A DNA stretch of 64,000 nt from Photobacterium toruni (GCF_024529955.1 NZ_AP024855.1:248001-312000), one strand, 5' to 3'. Positions 1-8,759 are shown, numbered from the stretch's first letter. Notes: generated by a model from the sequence alone, not told the origin. Numbers and translations: made by a program.

Positions 1-1
1 A

Positions 2-262
2 GTGGCTTTAGGTCCTGTGATTATTGGCTCCTTAATGGCTTTAGGCGTTAATCCTTTAATCTCAATATTGGCCGTAGCAGGAATAACCAATATAGGTTGT
101 AACCTAACAACTTATAGCCATGCACGTAATCCATTATTAATGGGCTATCAATACCATAACGATAAACAGTGGATGAAGATTGGTTTAATTATCTCTGGTG
201 GTGGTGCCGTTATATTTATGACATCAGGTATTATTTGGTGGTCGATTCTAGGACTAATGTAG
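2..262 (+). CDS. C-terminal end of a DASS-type (SLC13-like) anion/sodium symporter, truncated by the window edge
   Basis: Only the last 86 residues are present; the gene begins before the window. The fragment is strongly hydrophobic, with two probable membrane segments and a closing WWSILGLM. That tail resembles the WWKxLG(L/M) ending common in divalent anion:sodium symporters of the CitT/SLC13 type. The NCNLTTY-like stretch (here CNLTTYSHARNP) followed by a G-Y motif also fits the last conserved block of that family. Substrate (dicarboxylate, citrate or sulfate) cannot be told from this piece. Role: inner-membrane uptake of an anion, inferred from the family. Confidence 0.6.
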   Translation: MALGPVIIGSLMALGVNPLISILAVAGITNIGCNLTTYSHARNPLLMGYQYHNDKQWMKIGLIISGGGAVIFMTSGIIWWSILGLM

Positions 263-360
263 CCAATTAATACTGTTATCTAAATATACGAACGCCCTCA
301 TACAAAAGCCCATACTATTGTTAAACAAGTATGGGCTTATTCTTGCTTGCATTTTTATAA

Positions 361-1383
361 CTAGATAGATGCGATTGCTGTACTCACTTTAGCTTGTAAG
401 GTTCGAAACTCATGTTTAGCTAAATGACTGTCCATTGATGCACGTAGTAATTTATATAATAAAATAGACCCATCAATTTCTTCTTTACGATTAGTTAAGC
501 TTTCAATATTAAGTCCCAATGGTAAATCATATTCAACCACGGCATCTAAGATTTGATTAAGACTATTGCAGCACATTTTAATCGATTCATGTAATGGATT
601 CGTCGCATTTAGAATACGTAAACTGGTTGCTTCTGGCACACTGACACCCAGCCATTCAATAAATTCTAATGTCTTAGCACTACCACATGGTGAAAATGTT
701 AATAAGATACGCTGAGGTTTAATGCCATCTTGCTTACATTCAATTGCATAGCGAGTCAAAATATCAATCGTTGCCTGAGTATCATAAATAGCTTGAGAGA
801 TAAAAAAATTACACCCTTGCTGGTATTTTTCAATGAGACGCGCGTGTTCATTCCCTTTTTTAGCATGGCGTTCAGCAATCATAATGCCGCCAGTAAAAAA
901 GTTGTTTTGATGCTCTGCCAATGCTTGATATGCCGTAGATAACGGTAACGATACTTCATTTTTTGCCGATGGACTTCCCACCAGAACAATGTCACGTACT
1001 TGATATTCATGCCACGCTTCATTAAGCCACTCATCAAAAGCATCTGTTTCTGATTGGACGACACTTTTATAAGTAATTACTGGACGCCCAGTTTTCTTAT
1101 TCAATAACGATGAATAATAACGAGGATCATGCGTCGATTTAAATGGAAATGGACGTGGTTTTTTTGTCCGTGAAACTTCATCTTGAATGTCATACACAAT
1201 CAAACCATCAATCGCGAGATCTTTAATACGATCCACTAATCGATCGGCAATACCTTCAACTTCAGTTAAAGGCGTATTCGTTTTTGGGGGGGTTGTCCCA
1301 ATAAAATAAACACCACGCGTAATATCGTTATAACGTACCCGTAGTTCAGATTCTGTATGTGTTGCTAGCGTTTGATTTACCAT
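361..1383 (-). CDS. Methylenetetrahydrofolate reductase-like protein
   Basis: A 340-residue protein resembling the MTHFR (MetF) TIM-barrel family at a distance. Visible similarities are an N-terminal strand ending in TTPPKT (compare FFPPRT in MetF), a central ERHAKKG segment (compare HPEAK), and the following CNFFISQAIYD stretch (compare ANRAITQFFFD), which lies in the flavin/folate-binding half. It is longer than MetF (about 296) and diverged, so activity as a 5,10-methylenetetrahydrofolate reductase is inferred, not shown. It is a single gene, downstream of and parallel to the cutA-like gene, with a gap of about 180 bases that could hold its own promoter. Confidence 0.7.
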   Translation of the reverse strand: MVNQTLATHTESELRVRYNDITRGVYFIGTTPPKTNTPLTEVEGIADRLVDRIKDLAIDGLIVYDIQDEVSRTKKPRPFPFKSTHDPRYYSSLLNKKTGRPVITYKSVVQSETDAFDEWLNEAWHEYQVRDIVLVGSPSAKNEVSLPLSTAYQALAEHQNNFFTGGIMIAERHAKKGNEHARLIEKYQQGCNFFISQAIYDTQATIDILTRYAIECKQDGIKPQRILLTFSPCGSAKTLEFIEWLGVSVPEATSLRILNATNPLHESIKMCCNSLNQILDAVVEYDLPLGLNIESLTNRKEEIDGSILLYKLLRASMDSHLAKHEFRTLQAKVSTAIASI

Positions 1384-1567
1384 TAATAATCACTTCCATG
1401 TATTGTCATCGGTCTTAAATTTAGCCATAAATCATTGCCCCGATGATGACAAATATTCTTTAACTATAGCGATATTATGTTGCACTATAGTTAACATCCT
1501 TGTTTCCTTTGTACCTAATCACTTCCCATAAATCAAAATATATCCATTTTATTTTCAATCATATAAA

Positions 1568-1882
1568 TCACACACAGCTCTGATCTATCCATGATAAGTA
1601 GTCAACTGAACCATTAGTTATTGGTAATTGGATAATTTCAGGGGTTTCATAACGGTGATATTGTTCGATTAACGCTTTTACTTGCTCAAATAATTTCGTT
1701 TTCGTCTTAATAATTATTTGCTGCTCTTGATCGCAGTTAATCTTCTGCTTCCAATGGTAATAACTCTTAATCGGCATAACTTGAATACAAGCTGCTAAAC
1801 GTTGTTCAAGTAAGGCATTAATGATTATTTGACCATTTTCATCATCTGAAAATGTAGTAACAATGACACAATAATCTGTCAT
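1568..1882 (-). CDS. cutA: Divalent-cation tolerance protein CutA
   Basis: A 104-residue protein matching the size and motif order of CutA1. It starts with a beta strand VIVTTFSD, followed by a helix leading to the signature LAACIQVMPIKSYYHWK, then a strand with QIIIKTK and a terminal YETPEII segment. CutA1 proteins are cytoplasmic trimers with a ferredoxin-like fold; the link to copper tolerance is genetic and the exact role is unsettled. The gene is monocistronic or cotranscribed with the small gene upstream (about 50 bases away). A GAAGGAATAAAA stretch just before the ATG serves as ribosome binding site. Confidence 0.88.
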   Translation of the reverse strand: MTDYCVIVTTFSDDENGQIIINALLEQRLAACIQVMPIKSYYHWKQKINCDQEQQIIIKTKTKLFEQVKALIEQYHRYETPEIIQLPITNGSVDYLSWIDQSCV

Positions 1883-1929
1883 TTTTTATTCCTTCTTAAA
1901 AACTCGCGTATTAAATTAATAATAAAACA

Positions 1930-2292
1930 TTAGTAATGAATGTTATCAGGGCTGATCATCGCCATGTTTTTTAGCCAATATTGCTGCTGGCAGCGGTTAT
2001 AAAATGATTTCTTTGATGGTTTAATCGCGTGTAAAGGATCGACAATAACTTGATAATGGATCCAGCATTCAGGACAAGTATTAGCAGCGATAACACTGTC
2101 ATCATATTCAATGGTATACATAATTTGTACATCAGTATCAAACACATACTCTATTTCATACCGAATGACATTAATTTCATCATCAGAATAAGAACAATCA
2201 GTGCTTTTCCAATGACGAATACTCGTATCTACGATTCCACTTTGCTGATGACAATCAATGGCAGCAATATATCTAAAGAGTGAAAGAGGCAT
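1930..2292 (-). CDS. Hypothetical protein
   Basis: About 120 residues from the chosen start MPLSLFRY, which has GGAG four bases upstream; an in-frame ATG 30 bases earlier (2322) is possible but less well placed. No family is recognised. The protein is not hydrophobic overall, is rich in acidic and aromatic residues, and has one cysteine pair near the middle (CPEC) that could bind metal or be chance. It lies just upstream of cutA on the same strand and divergent from yibL, so it may be the first gene of a two-gene transcript. Confidence 0.5.
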   Translation of the reverse strand: MPLSLFRYIAAIDCHQQSGIVDTSIRHWKSTDCSYSDDEINVIRYEIEYVFDTDVQIMYTIEYDDSVIAANTCPECWIHYQVIVDPLHAIKPSKKSFYNRCQQQYWLKNMAMISPDNIHY

Positions 2293-2445
2293 AGAACTCC
2301 ATAAAAATGCAAATTTAAGCAAAAATAGTTGTAGGATAGCGATCCAGTTATCAGAAATATAATGTATACTAGCGCCAACTCAATACCTATTCATCGTAAA
2401 CACTACGATTTAGTGTATTGCGAGTGTAAATACAAAGGTAATGAA

Positions 2446-2802
2446 ATGAATTTAAACGAAGAGCTTCAAAATCTTAACAACCGTATGGACAAGTGCCAGC
2501 GTAAACTTGCTGCTGCTATTCAACGTGATGATAAAGTTATCATCAAGCAGTTTAAAGATGAGCTTCTTAGCCTTAACAAAAAAGTGCAAAACGTTAAACA
2601 CCGTAAGTCATCAGAAGTAAGTGGCAAAAGTAAAGATGTTAAGTCTCTAGCTTTTAACCGTGTATTAACGAAAGCAGAACAAGCCGATATGGGTAAACTG
2701 AAAAAATCAGTAAAAGACCTTGTCGTTGTTCACCCTATGACTGCACTTGGCCGTAGCATGGGTATTAAAGCTGTTACAGGTTTTGCTCCAAAAGCATTCT
2801 AA
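2446..2802 (+). CDS. yibL: YibL family ribosome-associated protein
   Basis: A 118-residue basic protein starting MNLNEELQNLN, with an N-terminal coiled-coil helix pair (heptad-like LQNLNNRMDKCQRKLAAAI) and a conserved C-terminal part ending in HPMTALGRSMG...GFAPKAF. This matches YibL (DUF2810), a small protein found associated with ribosomes in E. coli; its function is unknown. The start was placed at 2446 because AAAGGTA lies directly upstream; the frame is open 84 bases further. A strong terminator follows at 2851-2880. Confidence 0.85.
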   Translation: MNLNEELQNLNNRMDKCQRKLAAAIQRDDKVIIKQFKDELLSLNKKVQNVKHRKSSEVSGKSKDVKSLAFNRVLTKAEQADMGKLKKSVKDLVVVHPMTALGRSMGIKAVTGFAPKAF

Positions 2803-2850
2803 TATCTGTTTATCAATATAACTGATAAACAAATACAGCCTAATTGGCAT

Positions 2851-2880
2851 AAAAAGATCGTCAGTTGACGATCTTTTTTT
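2851..2880 (+). terminator. Rho-independent terminator after yibL
   Basis: Stem AAAGATCGTC / GACGATCTTT with a 4-base loop (AGTT), preceded by A's and followed by a run of T's. It begins about 50 bases after the yibL stop. Confidence 0.9.
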
Positions 2881-2977
2881 ATATCGAAAATACAGTCATA
2901 CCTCAATATTAACACCCATTAATATACAAACTGAGGTAGAATATATTCCTTCATCTCATCGCTATTTGGACTTTCCA

Positions 2978-3085
2978 ATGGAAAAATTAATGCCTTATAT
3001 GGCAAAATTCGCGTTTGGTTTATCGATGATTATGTTTGTCGTTGGTGGTGTTTTAGCATTAGTTGCACTGTACAACCACTTTTAA
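2978..3085 (+). CDS. Small single-pass membrane protein (35 aa), hypothetical
   Basis: An ATG-started reading frame of 35 codons ends in TAA. The product begins MEKLMPYMAKFAFG and continues with an uninterrupted hydrophobic stretch of about 20 residues (GLSMIMFVVGGVLALVAL) before YNHF, the layout of a small inner-membrane protein. The ribosome binding site is weak (TTGGA about 9 bases upstream), and a second in-frame ATG is codon 5. It lies between yibL and the SDR gene, whose 3' end it converges on. No family is recognised; conservation in relatives would decide whether it is real. Confidence 0.5.
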   Translation: MEKLMPYMAKFAFGLSMIMFVVGGVLALVALYNHF

Positions 3086-3096
3086 TCAAACATTGA

Positions 3097-3855
3097 TTAC
3101 AACCGTAAACCACCATCAATTTCAAGCACCCTGCCGGTGAAATAGTCATTTTCAATAATGAATCTCACCGAATGGGCAATTTCTGTTGGCTCACCGATAC
3201 GCGCTAATGGCACCATCGCTAACATTCTTTCAATGGCGTCATCATTAATTTGGGCAGCCATTGGTGTATCAATAAGACCTGGAGCAATCGCCGCAACACG
3301 AATACCATATTGTCCCAGCTCACGCGCCCAACCAACAGCCATAGTTGTCACTGCTGCTTTTGAAGCTGCATAATTTGTCTGACCAATATTTCCTGCACGT
3401 GCAGCACTTGAGATATTGATAATAACGCCTTTGGTTTCATTTTCAATCATCCACTTGGCCGCTTCTCTGCCGCATAAGAATGTACCAGCAACATTCACAT
3501 CCATTACGGTTTGAAATTGCTTTAGTGACATTTTTTTAATGCCAGTCTGCGTTTTTTGTATCAACAGACCATCATCAAGAATACCCGCATTATTAATTAA
3601 CGTATCAATATGTTCAAAATCTTCCATTATATGTATAAAGGCTTGTTCTACCTGATCTTCATCAGTGATATCTGCCTCATAAATACGCGCCAGGCTATTT
3701 AGCATATGGCATTGATCTTGCGTTTGTCTTAACCCTATTGCATTCACATCAATTAAAGCGAGCTGTGCCCCCATCTGTGCAAGCGTCACTGCCATCATTT
3801 GTCCAAGCCCTTGGCCTGCACCAGTTATGACAATAACACTATTCTCAATGTCCAC
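3097..3855 (-). CDS. SDR family oxidoreductase (3-oxoacyl-ACP reductase-like)
   Basis: A 252-residue short-chain dehydrogenase. The Rossmann dinucleotide motif TGAGQGLG is at residues 11-18, NNAG at 88-91, the catalytic serine in NISSAA near 149-150, and Tyr162/Lys166 in YAASK; the end IDGGLRL is the usual SDR terminus. The most similar general type is FabG-like NAD(P)H-dependent 3-oxoacyl reduction; the substrate is unknown. It is 68 bases downstream of an enoyl-CoA hydratase/isomerase family gene on the same strand, suggesting a shared transcript and a role in acyl-CoA or branched-chain amino acid metabolism (inference). Usual family length is about 250. Confidence 0.85.
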   Translation of the reverse strand: MDIENSVIVITGAGQGLGQMMAVTLAQMGAQLALIDVNAIGLRQTQDQCHMLNSLARIYEADITDEDQVEQAFIHIMEDFEHIDTLINNAGILDDGLLIQKTQTGIKKMSLKQFQTVMDVNVAGTFLCGREAAKWMIENETKGVIINISSAARAGNIGQTNYAASKAAVTTMAVGWARELGQYGIRVAAIAPGLIDTPMAAQINDDAIERMLAMVPLARIGEPTEIAHSVRFIIENDYFTGRVLEIDGGLRL

Positions 3856-3923
3856 GTTAATTCGCTCCTAAACCTGTTTATACATATATCAAAAGAAACT
3901 GATTAATATAATAATTCAAATCA

Positions 3924-5123
3924 TTACATTAAATCAGCTAATGGATTTGCTTGTTGTTGCCATAAGGGTATAAATAGACTATCAACTAAACGTGTATCTA
4001 CGGTTGAAATCGTCTTATATAACCACTGAGGCTGAGCGTCTTTATCAATGAGTCGCGCTCTTACGCCTTCTTTAAATTCACCGACCAAACCACATCGAAC
4101 AGACAGTGATAACTCCATCTTAAAGCACTCAGCTAAACTTGCTTGTTGGTAATACTGCATTTGATGGAAACAAATATTGGCCGATAATGGACTGCCATTA
4201 GCAAGTGTTTGTTTCGCGTTTTCAAGCCAACATCCAAGCCCATCAATAGCCTTAATTTGTTGGTAAACAATATCAAGCGTTGGTGCCACACATGCCGCTT
4301 GAATTTGCGGAAAATAAGGGATCATTTGGCTTGCTGGACGCTGGCGTTCTGAATCTGTTGCTATCTCAGTTAATATTTCTGTTATAACCGCTGCTGTTTG
4401 ATTTTCCGCTACATTTTGCCACGGATAATGCTTCAACTGTTTAATCAAACGCTCACGATCTTTGTCAATAATGAGGTGATCTGCCATTGCTAAATCAAGC
4501 GCATCACTCGCATTAACATTAGCGCCAGTTAGACCTAAGAATAACCCTATTCCAGCAGGCAACTGATTTAAAAACCACGTTGCGCCTACATCTGGGTATA
4601 AACCAATATTTATTTCCGACATAGCAAGTGACGCTGACGGTGTAACAACGCGATGACTGGCACCAATAAAAAGTCCCAATCCGCCCCCCATTACTAAGCC
4701 TTTCCCCCAAGCAATAATCGGCTTAGGGTAACTATGAATCAGGTAATCACAGCTATATTCAACAGTAAAATAATCAATCAAAAATGGTTTTGCTAAATAG
4801 CTGTTATCATTGCTAGCAAGATGAATATAATCATCAACTGTTGGTATAGACACTTGATCTACAACAGTTAAAGCGGGATCATTTTCAAGCGCGTAATAAA
4901 GTGCTCGAATATCAGCGCCTGAACAAAATGCTTTATCACCAACAGCTTGAATTATCACACTGATAATATTTTCATCATACTGCCAATGTAATAATTGTTG
5001 TTGAATGGTCCGAAGCATTGTCAGTGTTAATGCATTTAATGATGATGTATTGTCTAATTCTAATACGCCAATCGCATGACCACTGCCACATCGAATTTCA
5101 GATATATTTACTGTTCCAGTCAT
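3924..5123 (-). CDS. Enoyl-CoA hydratase/isomerase family protein, 3-hydroxyisobutyryl-CoA hydrolase type
   Basis: A 399-residue crotonase-fold protein. The oxyanion-hole motif AFCSGAD is at residues 66-71 and GKGLVMGGGLG at 140-150. The block SEINIGLYPDVGATWFL (169-185) contains the Glu and Asp typical of 3-hydroxyisobutyryl-CoA hydrolases rather than of classical enoyl-CoA hydratases. The long C-terminal helical part (ECH_2/HIBYL-CoA-H type) also fits that subgroup, which releases 3-hydroxyisobutyrate from its CoA ester in valine breakdown. The SDR gene follows downstream on the same strand. Confidence 0.82.
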   Translation of the reverse strand: MTGTVNISEIRCGSGHAIGVLELDNTSSLNALTLTMLRTIQQQLLHWQYDENIISVIIQAVGDKAFCSGADIRALYYALENDPALTVVDQVSIPTVDDYIHLASNDNSYLAKPFLIDYFTVEYSCDYLIHSYPKPIIAWGKGLVMGGGLGLFIGASHRVVTPSASLAMSEINIGLYPDVGATWFLNQLPAGIGLFLGLTGANVNASDALDLAMADHLIIDKDRERLIKQLKHYPWQNVAENQTAAVITEILTEIATDSERQRPASQMIPYFPQIQAACVAPTLDIVYQQIKAIDGLGCWLENAKQTLANGSPLSANICFHQMQYYQQASLAECFKMELSLSVRCGLVGEFKEGVRARLIDKDAQPQWLYKTISTVDTRLVDSLFIPLWQQQANPLADLM

Positions 5124-5747
5124 CCCTAAACCTCTTCAATGATCCATACAATTAGCAATAATATGCTATTTATAGCCTTTGATTGACTGATAGTTAAGAA
5201 ATTGTGGTGAAAACAGAGTTTTCAGTTTTATTGAAGCACATACTTACGCGAAATAACCACCGTATAAAAAGATGACAATCAGTGATTCTTATGGCGTATG
5301 TTTCAATTTCAGTCACAACATTCAATAATAATTTTTCACGTATCCGTTAGCGCACTACATGTTTATTAATACCCTCATAATATTTTTATCCATCAGACCT
5401 AAATAATTAACTGTCGTATTAGTAATAATGACGATAAACGCTTCCATTGTAGATAAACGATTGTTTGATTATTTTAAGAGTTAAACTATCCATATAATCC
5501 ATATAAATAAACCTCTAAAAAACGTTCAGCATAATATTGATAAGTAATTGCCGAATAGCATTTATTGTATTAACCTATCAAAAACAAACAATAACCACAC
5601 ATTTACAACCATATTAGTTAACAATCTTCCGTAATAATATTATTCTTACACTATATTTACTAATAGCTAACCTTTTAATCAGTATAGTTGTCGTAATACG
5701 TATAAGAATGAAAATTCTACGACAAAAAAGCAAGGATATGGCTCCCA
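5124..5747. other. Gene-free stretch, about 620 bases
   Basis: AT-rich intergenic DNA between two divergently oriented genes (hydrolase on minus, envelope protein on plus). It should contain both promoters, but no single -35/-10 pair stands out. A short imperfect hairpin (AAAACAGAGTTTTC) lies near 5212. No convincing reading frame with a ribosome binding site was found. Confidence 0.5.
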
Positions 5748-6854
5748 TTGAAAACTCTCACTCACGTGATTATTTCTCATCTATCTCTACCATTGTCATT
5801 TTGTTTGTTCTATGCAACGACAATTAGTGCAGCTTCGCTCGATCAAAATACACAAAAAAAAAGCGACACTGTCACTAATTTAACGACACAAGCAGCACCT
5901 AACAGCACCCCGCATAAAATGAAGCAATGGGTTGATAATTCACAACAATCAATGACTGACTCGATCCATGATGTTGGTGAATATATTGATCAGAGTTTAA
6001 CGAAAGATGAAAATGAAGCGAAATTGACGAACCGTAGTTATCTTCGTATTCGTAATCGATCTATCTATTCACACCGAGGTAAATTAGAAAATGATTTCAA
6101 AGTCTACTTTAAGCTTGATTTGCCACACGTTAAACGTGATTGGAAACTGATCCTAGATTCAGAGCCAAGTGATTATGATAGTCTAGAAAGTAAGCAACGT
6201 GGTATTGCGTCGGGAAGTAAAACTCAAACAGGCAACACTATTGGAGGATTTAGGCTGCAAGATGCAGAATTTGGTAACTGGACATCTGATTTTGATATTG
6301 GTATTAAAATCAAACTGCCTCTTGATCCATTTACTAAAGCTCGAATCTCTCGTGTCGATAATATCAATGAAAAATGGACGACTCAATTTGATCAAGAATT
6401 GTTTTATTACCACTCAAAAGGATTAGGTGCACTTACTCAAGTCAGTGGCTTCTATGCTCTCACCGCTGATCAAAAAAACATCTTTAGAACAACAACCAGT
6501 GCGCAATATTTACAAGATGACGATAAATGGGAGCTCGTACAACAATTTAATATTTATCAACGAGCGACACAAAAAGATTTGTTTGAATACTCAATGGGAA
6601 TAAGCGCAGATACTAATGAAATAGAAGAAATTACTAACTATTGGGTTTCTGCTGAATGGAAACGTCGCGTATATAAACACTGGCTTTATCTTGCGGCTAG
6701 ACCACAACTAGAGTTTCCACGAGATTACAATTATCACGCCAATCTTGGCATTATGATAGAACTGGAAATGTTCTTTTCTAAAAATCGTAAAATTGACGAA
6801 CTCGGCCGTTATATTCCAAAACCAGTAAAACAACGCACTACCACCCACCAATAA
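5748..6854 (+). CDS. Secreted/outer-membrane protein of unknown function, probable beta-barrel
   Basis: A 368-residue protein starting at TTG, with AAGGA about 11 bases upstream and no better ATG in frame. The first 28 residues look like a signal peptide (hydrophobic core LPLSFCLFYATT, then ISAAS). A Gln/Thr-rich linker follows, then a long C-terminal part with alternating polar and aromatic residues (YLRIRNRS, FKVYFKLDL, WKLILDSE, FQLFYYH-like strands) and a late YHANLGIMIELEMFF. That pattern suggests amphipathic strands of an outer-membrane barrel. No family name can be given. The DVGEYIDQSLT segment before the strands may be a periplasmic plug or helix. Confidence 0.6.
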   Translation: MKTLTHVIISHLSLPLSFCLFYATTISAASLDQNTQKKSDTVTNLTTQAAPNSTPHKMKQWVDNSQQSMTDSIHDVGEYIDQSLTKDENEAKLTNRSYLRIRNRSIYSHRGKLENDFKVYFKLDLPHVKRDWKLILDSEPSDYDSLESKQRGIASGSKTQTGNTIGGFRLQDAEFGNWTSDFDIGIKIKLPLDPFTKARISRVDNINEKWTTQFDQELFYYHSKGLGALTQVSGFYALTADQKNIFRTTTSAQYLQDDDKWELVQQFNIYQRATQKDLFEYSMGISADTNEIEEITNYWVSAEWKRRVYKHWLYLAARPQLEFPRDYNYHANLGIMIELEMFFSKNRKIDELGRYIPKPVKQRTTTHQ

Positions 6855-6859
6855 AAAAT

Positions 6860-6905
6860 AGCACCTTTAAAAATAGACTATAAAAATAGTTAACGCTAAA
6901 GGTGC
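6860..6905. terminator. Possible bidirectional terminator between convergent genes
   Basis: Inverted repeat AGCACCTTTA ... TAAAGGTGCC with a long AT-rich centre, located between the convergent envelope-protein and lipoprotein genes. The loop is long and there is no clean T-run, so the call is weak. Confidence 0.35.
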
Positions 6906-6922
6906 CATCATATCTATTCTAG

Positions 6923-7276
6923 CTATTTTTTCTGATGTAAAATTGGCATTGTATCGTTAATCACAACAGGCCCTAAGCCGATAACACAACGTTTATAACC
7001 TTGCTTCCAACCTTCTACATACTGCATTTTTTCAACCCCTTTCATGTCTTCTAGGATTGTTTTTGATGGCTGCCATTGATTATTCAGCGCATCTTTACAA
7101 CCATCATCATAGCCATGTTGAACAAATTGTTGGTTTAATGTCAGCGTTTTGGCTGCTTGAGTAGAGATATCTTTGGCGGTAGATGTTGCCGTTACAGCAG
7201 ATGTTGATGTTAAAGTTGATGTACTACATCCTGATAAAAGTGCAACAACACCAACGATTGCCCATGAATAACGCAT
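6923..7276 (-). CDS. Small lipoprotein, hypothetical
   Basis: A 117-residue protein with a typical lipoprotein signal peptide: MRYSWAIVGVVALLSGC, with LSGC as lipobox and Cys17 as the lipidation site. The next 25 residues are a low-complexity Ser/Thr/Ala linker. The mature domain has two cysteines (DDGCKDA and KRCVIG) and the motif GWKQGYKRC, suggesting a disulfide-stabilised fold related to small Gly-Tyr-type envelope lipoproteins. Placement in the inner or outer membrane cannot be fixed; the +2 residue is Ser, which favours outer-membrane sorting. No function is assigned. Confidence 0.65.
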   Translation of the reverse strand: MRYSWAIVGVVALLSGCSTSTLTSTSAVTATSTAKDISTQAAKTLTLNQQFVQHGYDDGCKDALNNQWQPSKTILEDMKGVEKMQYVEGWKQGYKRCVIGLGPVVINDTMPILHQKK

Positions 7277-7367
7277 ATTTTTACCTTACAAATAAATTTT
7301 AGCTATATTCATCCATCATACACCAACATCCCTTAATGGAATATTAATGCAATTAATTAATTCTTAA

Positions 7368-7638
7368 TCACAATTATACCCTTCAATTCTTGAAAGTGTA
7401 ACGTTTGATAAATTAGACACTCTAGAATTTACACCAAATACCTATGTACCAACGACTCAATTAGAATTTGATGCTCTGCCACATAAATGCGTGTGCTTTA
7501 TACCTTGATGAGCAAATTGGTAATAGCTGGTATCACGGCTGCCCACCAATACAGTGTAACTGGACTGAAATTTATTTTGCGAAGCTATTTATGGATGTTT
7601 ACAACGAGCTAGATAAAGCGGATGAATTACCTTACTAA
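7368..7638 (+). pseudogene. Remnant of an unidentified gene, frameshifted, 3' end at an IS insertion
   Basis: Two overlapping frames read as one protein if one base is removed near 7500. The first frame (from 7368, after an in-frame TAA) ends with FDALPHKCVCF. The second continues YLDEQIGNSWYHGCPP...VYNELDKADELPY and stops at TAA 7636-7638. There is no good start codon, so the 5' part is missing. The composition (acidic, Trp/Cys/Pro) is that of a real coding sequence, but no family is recognised. The IS target duplication starts on the second base of the stop codon, and the gene's likely terminator is now beyond the IS at 8710-8740. Confidence 0.45.
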
Positions 7639-7644
7639 TGAGTA
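7637..7644. repeat. Target-site duplication, left copy (AATGAGTA)
   Basis: An 8-bp direct repeat immediately left of the IS; the identical copy is at 8671-8678. Eight bases is the normal duplication length for the IS1595 family. Confidence 0.92.
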
Positions 7645-8670
7645 CCTGATTACCACCGAGACTCAGCCAGCGTTAATAATTTCTCTGGCATCGGTGGTGA
7701 TTTTGCACCACATTTAATTAGCGTATTGAATATATCTTCAACTCGAAACCGATAATTAAATCGAAAACAGAATTCACCAAGATAACGAGGAATATGCTTT
7801 TCTCTAATTGCGTGATATGTCCCTTTTATCGAATTTTTAACGTTACCAATCATGGTATCGACCCAATAAAATGCAGCTTCATATTGGTGAAGTTCTTTAC
7901 CATTTTTTGGTAATGAACCATGAATAATATCTGCTGCTAACAGACCATTAAAACAGGGTAAACCATCTGATATGACTAACGTTTTTTCTTGTAAATGCTT
8001 TTTAGCCCAATCTGTAATTTCTTGTTTTTTAAAACAAGAAACAACACTTAGCCGCATATAAATAGGATGACCTTCTTCATTCAAAGAGATCGCTGATACA
8101 AAAGGTGTTTTACCTTTGGCACCACGTCCTCGCTTTCCTTTTTGTTTACCTCCAATATATGCATCATCCAATTGCACGATATTGCCTAACTTTCGATTAT
8201 CATCATGCTCTTTCATCACTTGCATGAGCTTATGTTTTATTCGCCATGCTGCGTTATAAGAAACCCCTAATTTACGCTTTAGCTCTAATGCTGAAATACT
8301 GTTTTTATCTTGTGTGATGAGATAAATAGCTAAAAACCAAGTAGTTAACGGTAATTTTGAATGGGAAAATAAAGTACCTGCCGTCAATGATGTCTGATGG
8401 TGACACTTATTACATTGATATAATGACCGCGATTTAAGTTCACAATAACTTTTAGAAGCACAGGTAGGGCAAACGTAACCATTTTTCCATCGAATATTAA
8501 ATAAACGCTCTCTACATTGAATTTCTGTCCCATACATTTGCATAAATTCGGGTATAGAAAAGCCTTTCTGAAATTGGATTGAATTCTTAGGCATAACGTC
8601 ACTCCTATACTTCAATATCTTAAAGTATAGGAGATAATTTAACAGTGGCTGTTAAATAGTGGTAATCAGG
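7645..8670 (-). mobile_element. Complete IS1595-family insertion sequence, 1026 bp
   Basis: Terminal inverted repeats begin with a perfect 12-bp CCTGATTACCAC (7645-7656) matched by GTGGTAATCAGG (8659-8670). Weaker matching continues inward (CAGCCA at the same distance on both sides). The element contains one transposase gene on the minus strand, whose stop codon lies inside the left repeat. An exact 8-bp duplication AATGAGTA flanks it. Intact ends, an intact gene and a perfect duplication indicate a recent, possibly still active insertion. Confidence 0.93.
7650..8594 (-). CDS. IS1595-family transposase (ISXO2-like)
   Basis: A 314-residue protein from the start MPKNSIQ, which has TAGGAG seven bases upstream (an ATG 21 bases earlier is less well placed). 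An N-terminal zinc ribbon has CPTC and CNKC pairs around residues 44-68. The core carries the acidic motifs QLDDAYIGGKQKGKRGRGAKGK-type block and VISDGLPCF, then a WVDTMIGNVKNSIKGTYH segment, which matches the DDNK-type catalytic region of this family. It catalyses transposition of the surrounding element. The reading frame is undamaged. Confidence 0.93.
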   Translation of the reverse strand: MPKNSIQFQKGFSIPEFMQMYGTEIQCRERLFNIRWKNGYVCPTCASKSYCELKSRSLYQCNKCHHQTSLTAGTLFSHSKLPLTTWFLAIYLITQDKNSISALELKRKLGVSYNAAWRIKHKLMQVMKEHDDNRKLGNIVQLDDAYIGGKQKGKRGRGAKGKTPFVSAISLNEEGHPIYMRLSVVSCFKKQEITDWAKKHLQEKTLVISDGLPCFNGLLAADIIHGSLPKNGKELHQYEAAFYWVDTMIGNVKNSIKGTYHAIREKHIPRYLGEFCFRFNYRFRVEDIFNTLIKCGAKSPPMPEKLLTLAESRW

Positions 8671-8678
8671 AATGAGTA
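8671..8678. repeat. Target-site duplication, right copy (AATGAGTA)
   Basis: Identical to 7637-7644 and directly abutting the right inverted repeat of the IS. Confidence 0.92.
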
Positions 8679-8709
8679 TAACCAATAGCTAAACAGCGGT
8701 ATAACGTTT

Positions 8710-8740
8710 AAGGTTGCGATACTTCATCGCAACCTTTTTT
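8710..8740 (+). terminator. Rho-independent terminator, probably of the gene remnant left of the IS
   Basis: Perfect 11-bp stem AAGGTTGCGAT / ATCGCAACCTT with a 5-base loop, followed by TTTTTT on the plus strand. It is 40 bases right of the IS, so before insertion it would have followed the truncated plus-strand gene ending at 7638. It may also stop the convergent minus-strand gene at 8760. Confidence 0.85.
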
Positions 8741-8759
8741 ATATAGATAAAAGAAGGCG

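Noticed and set aside
879..1064. 61-residue minus-strand frame inside the MTHFR-like gene
   Set aside because: Alternative frame of a clear gene, with no ribosome binding site.
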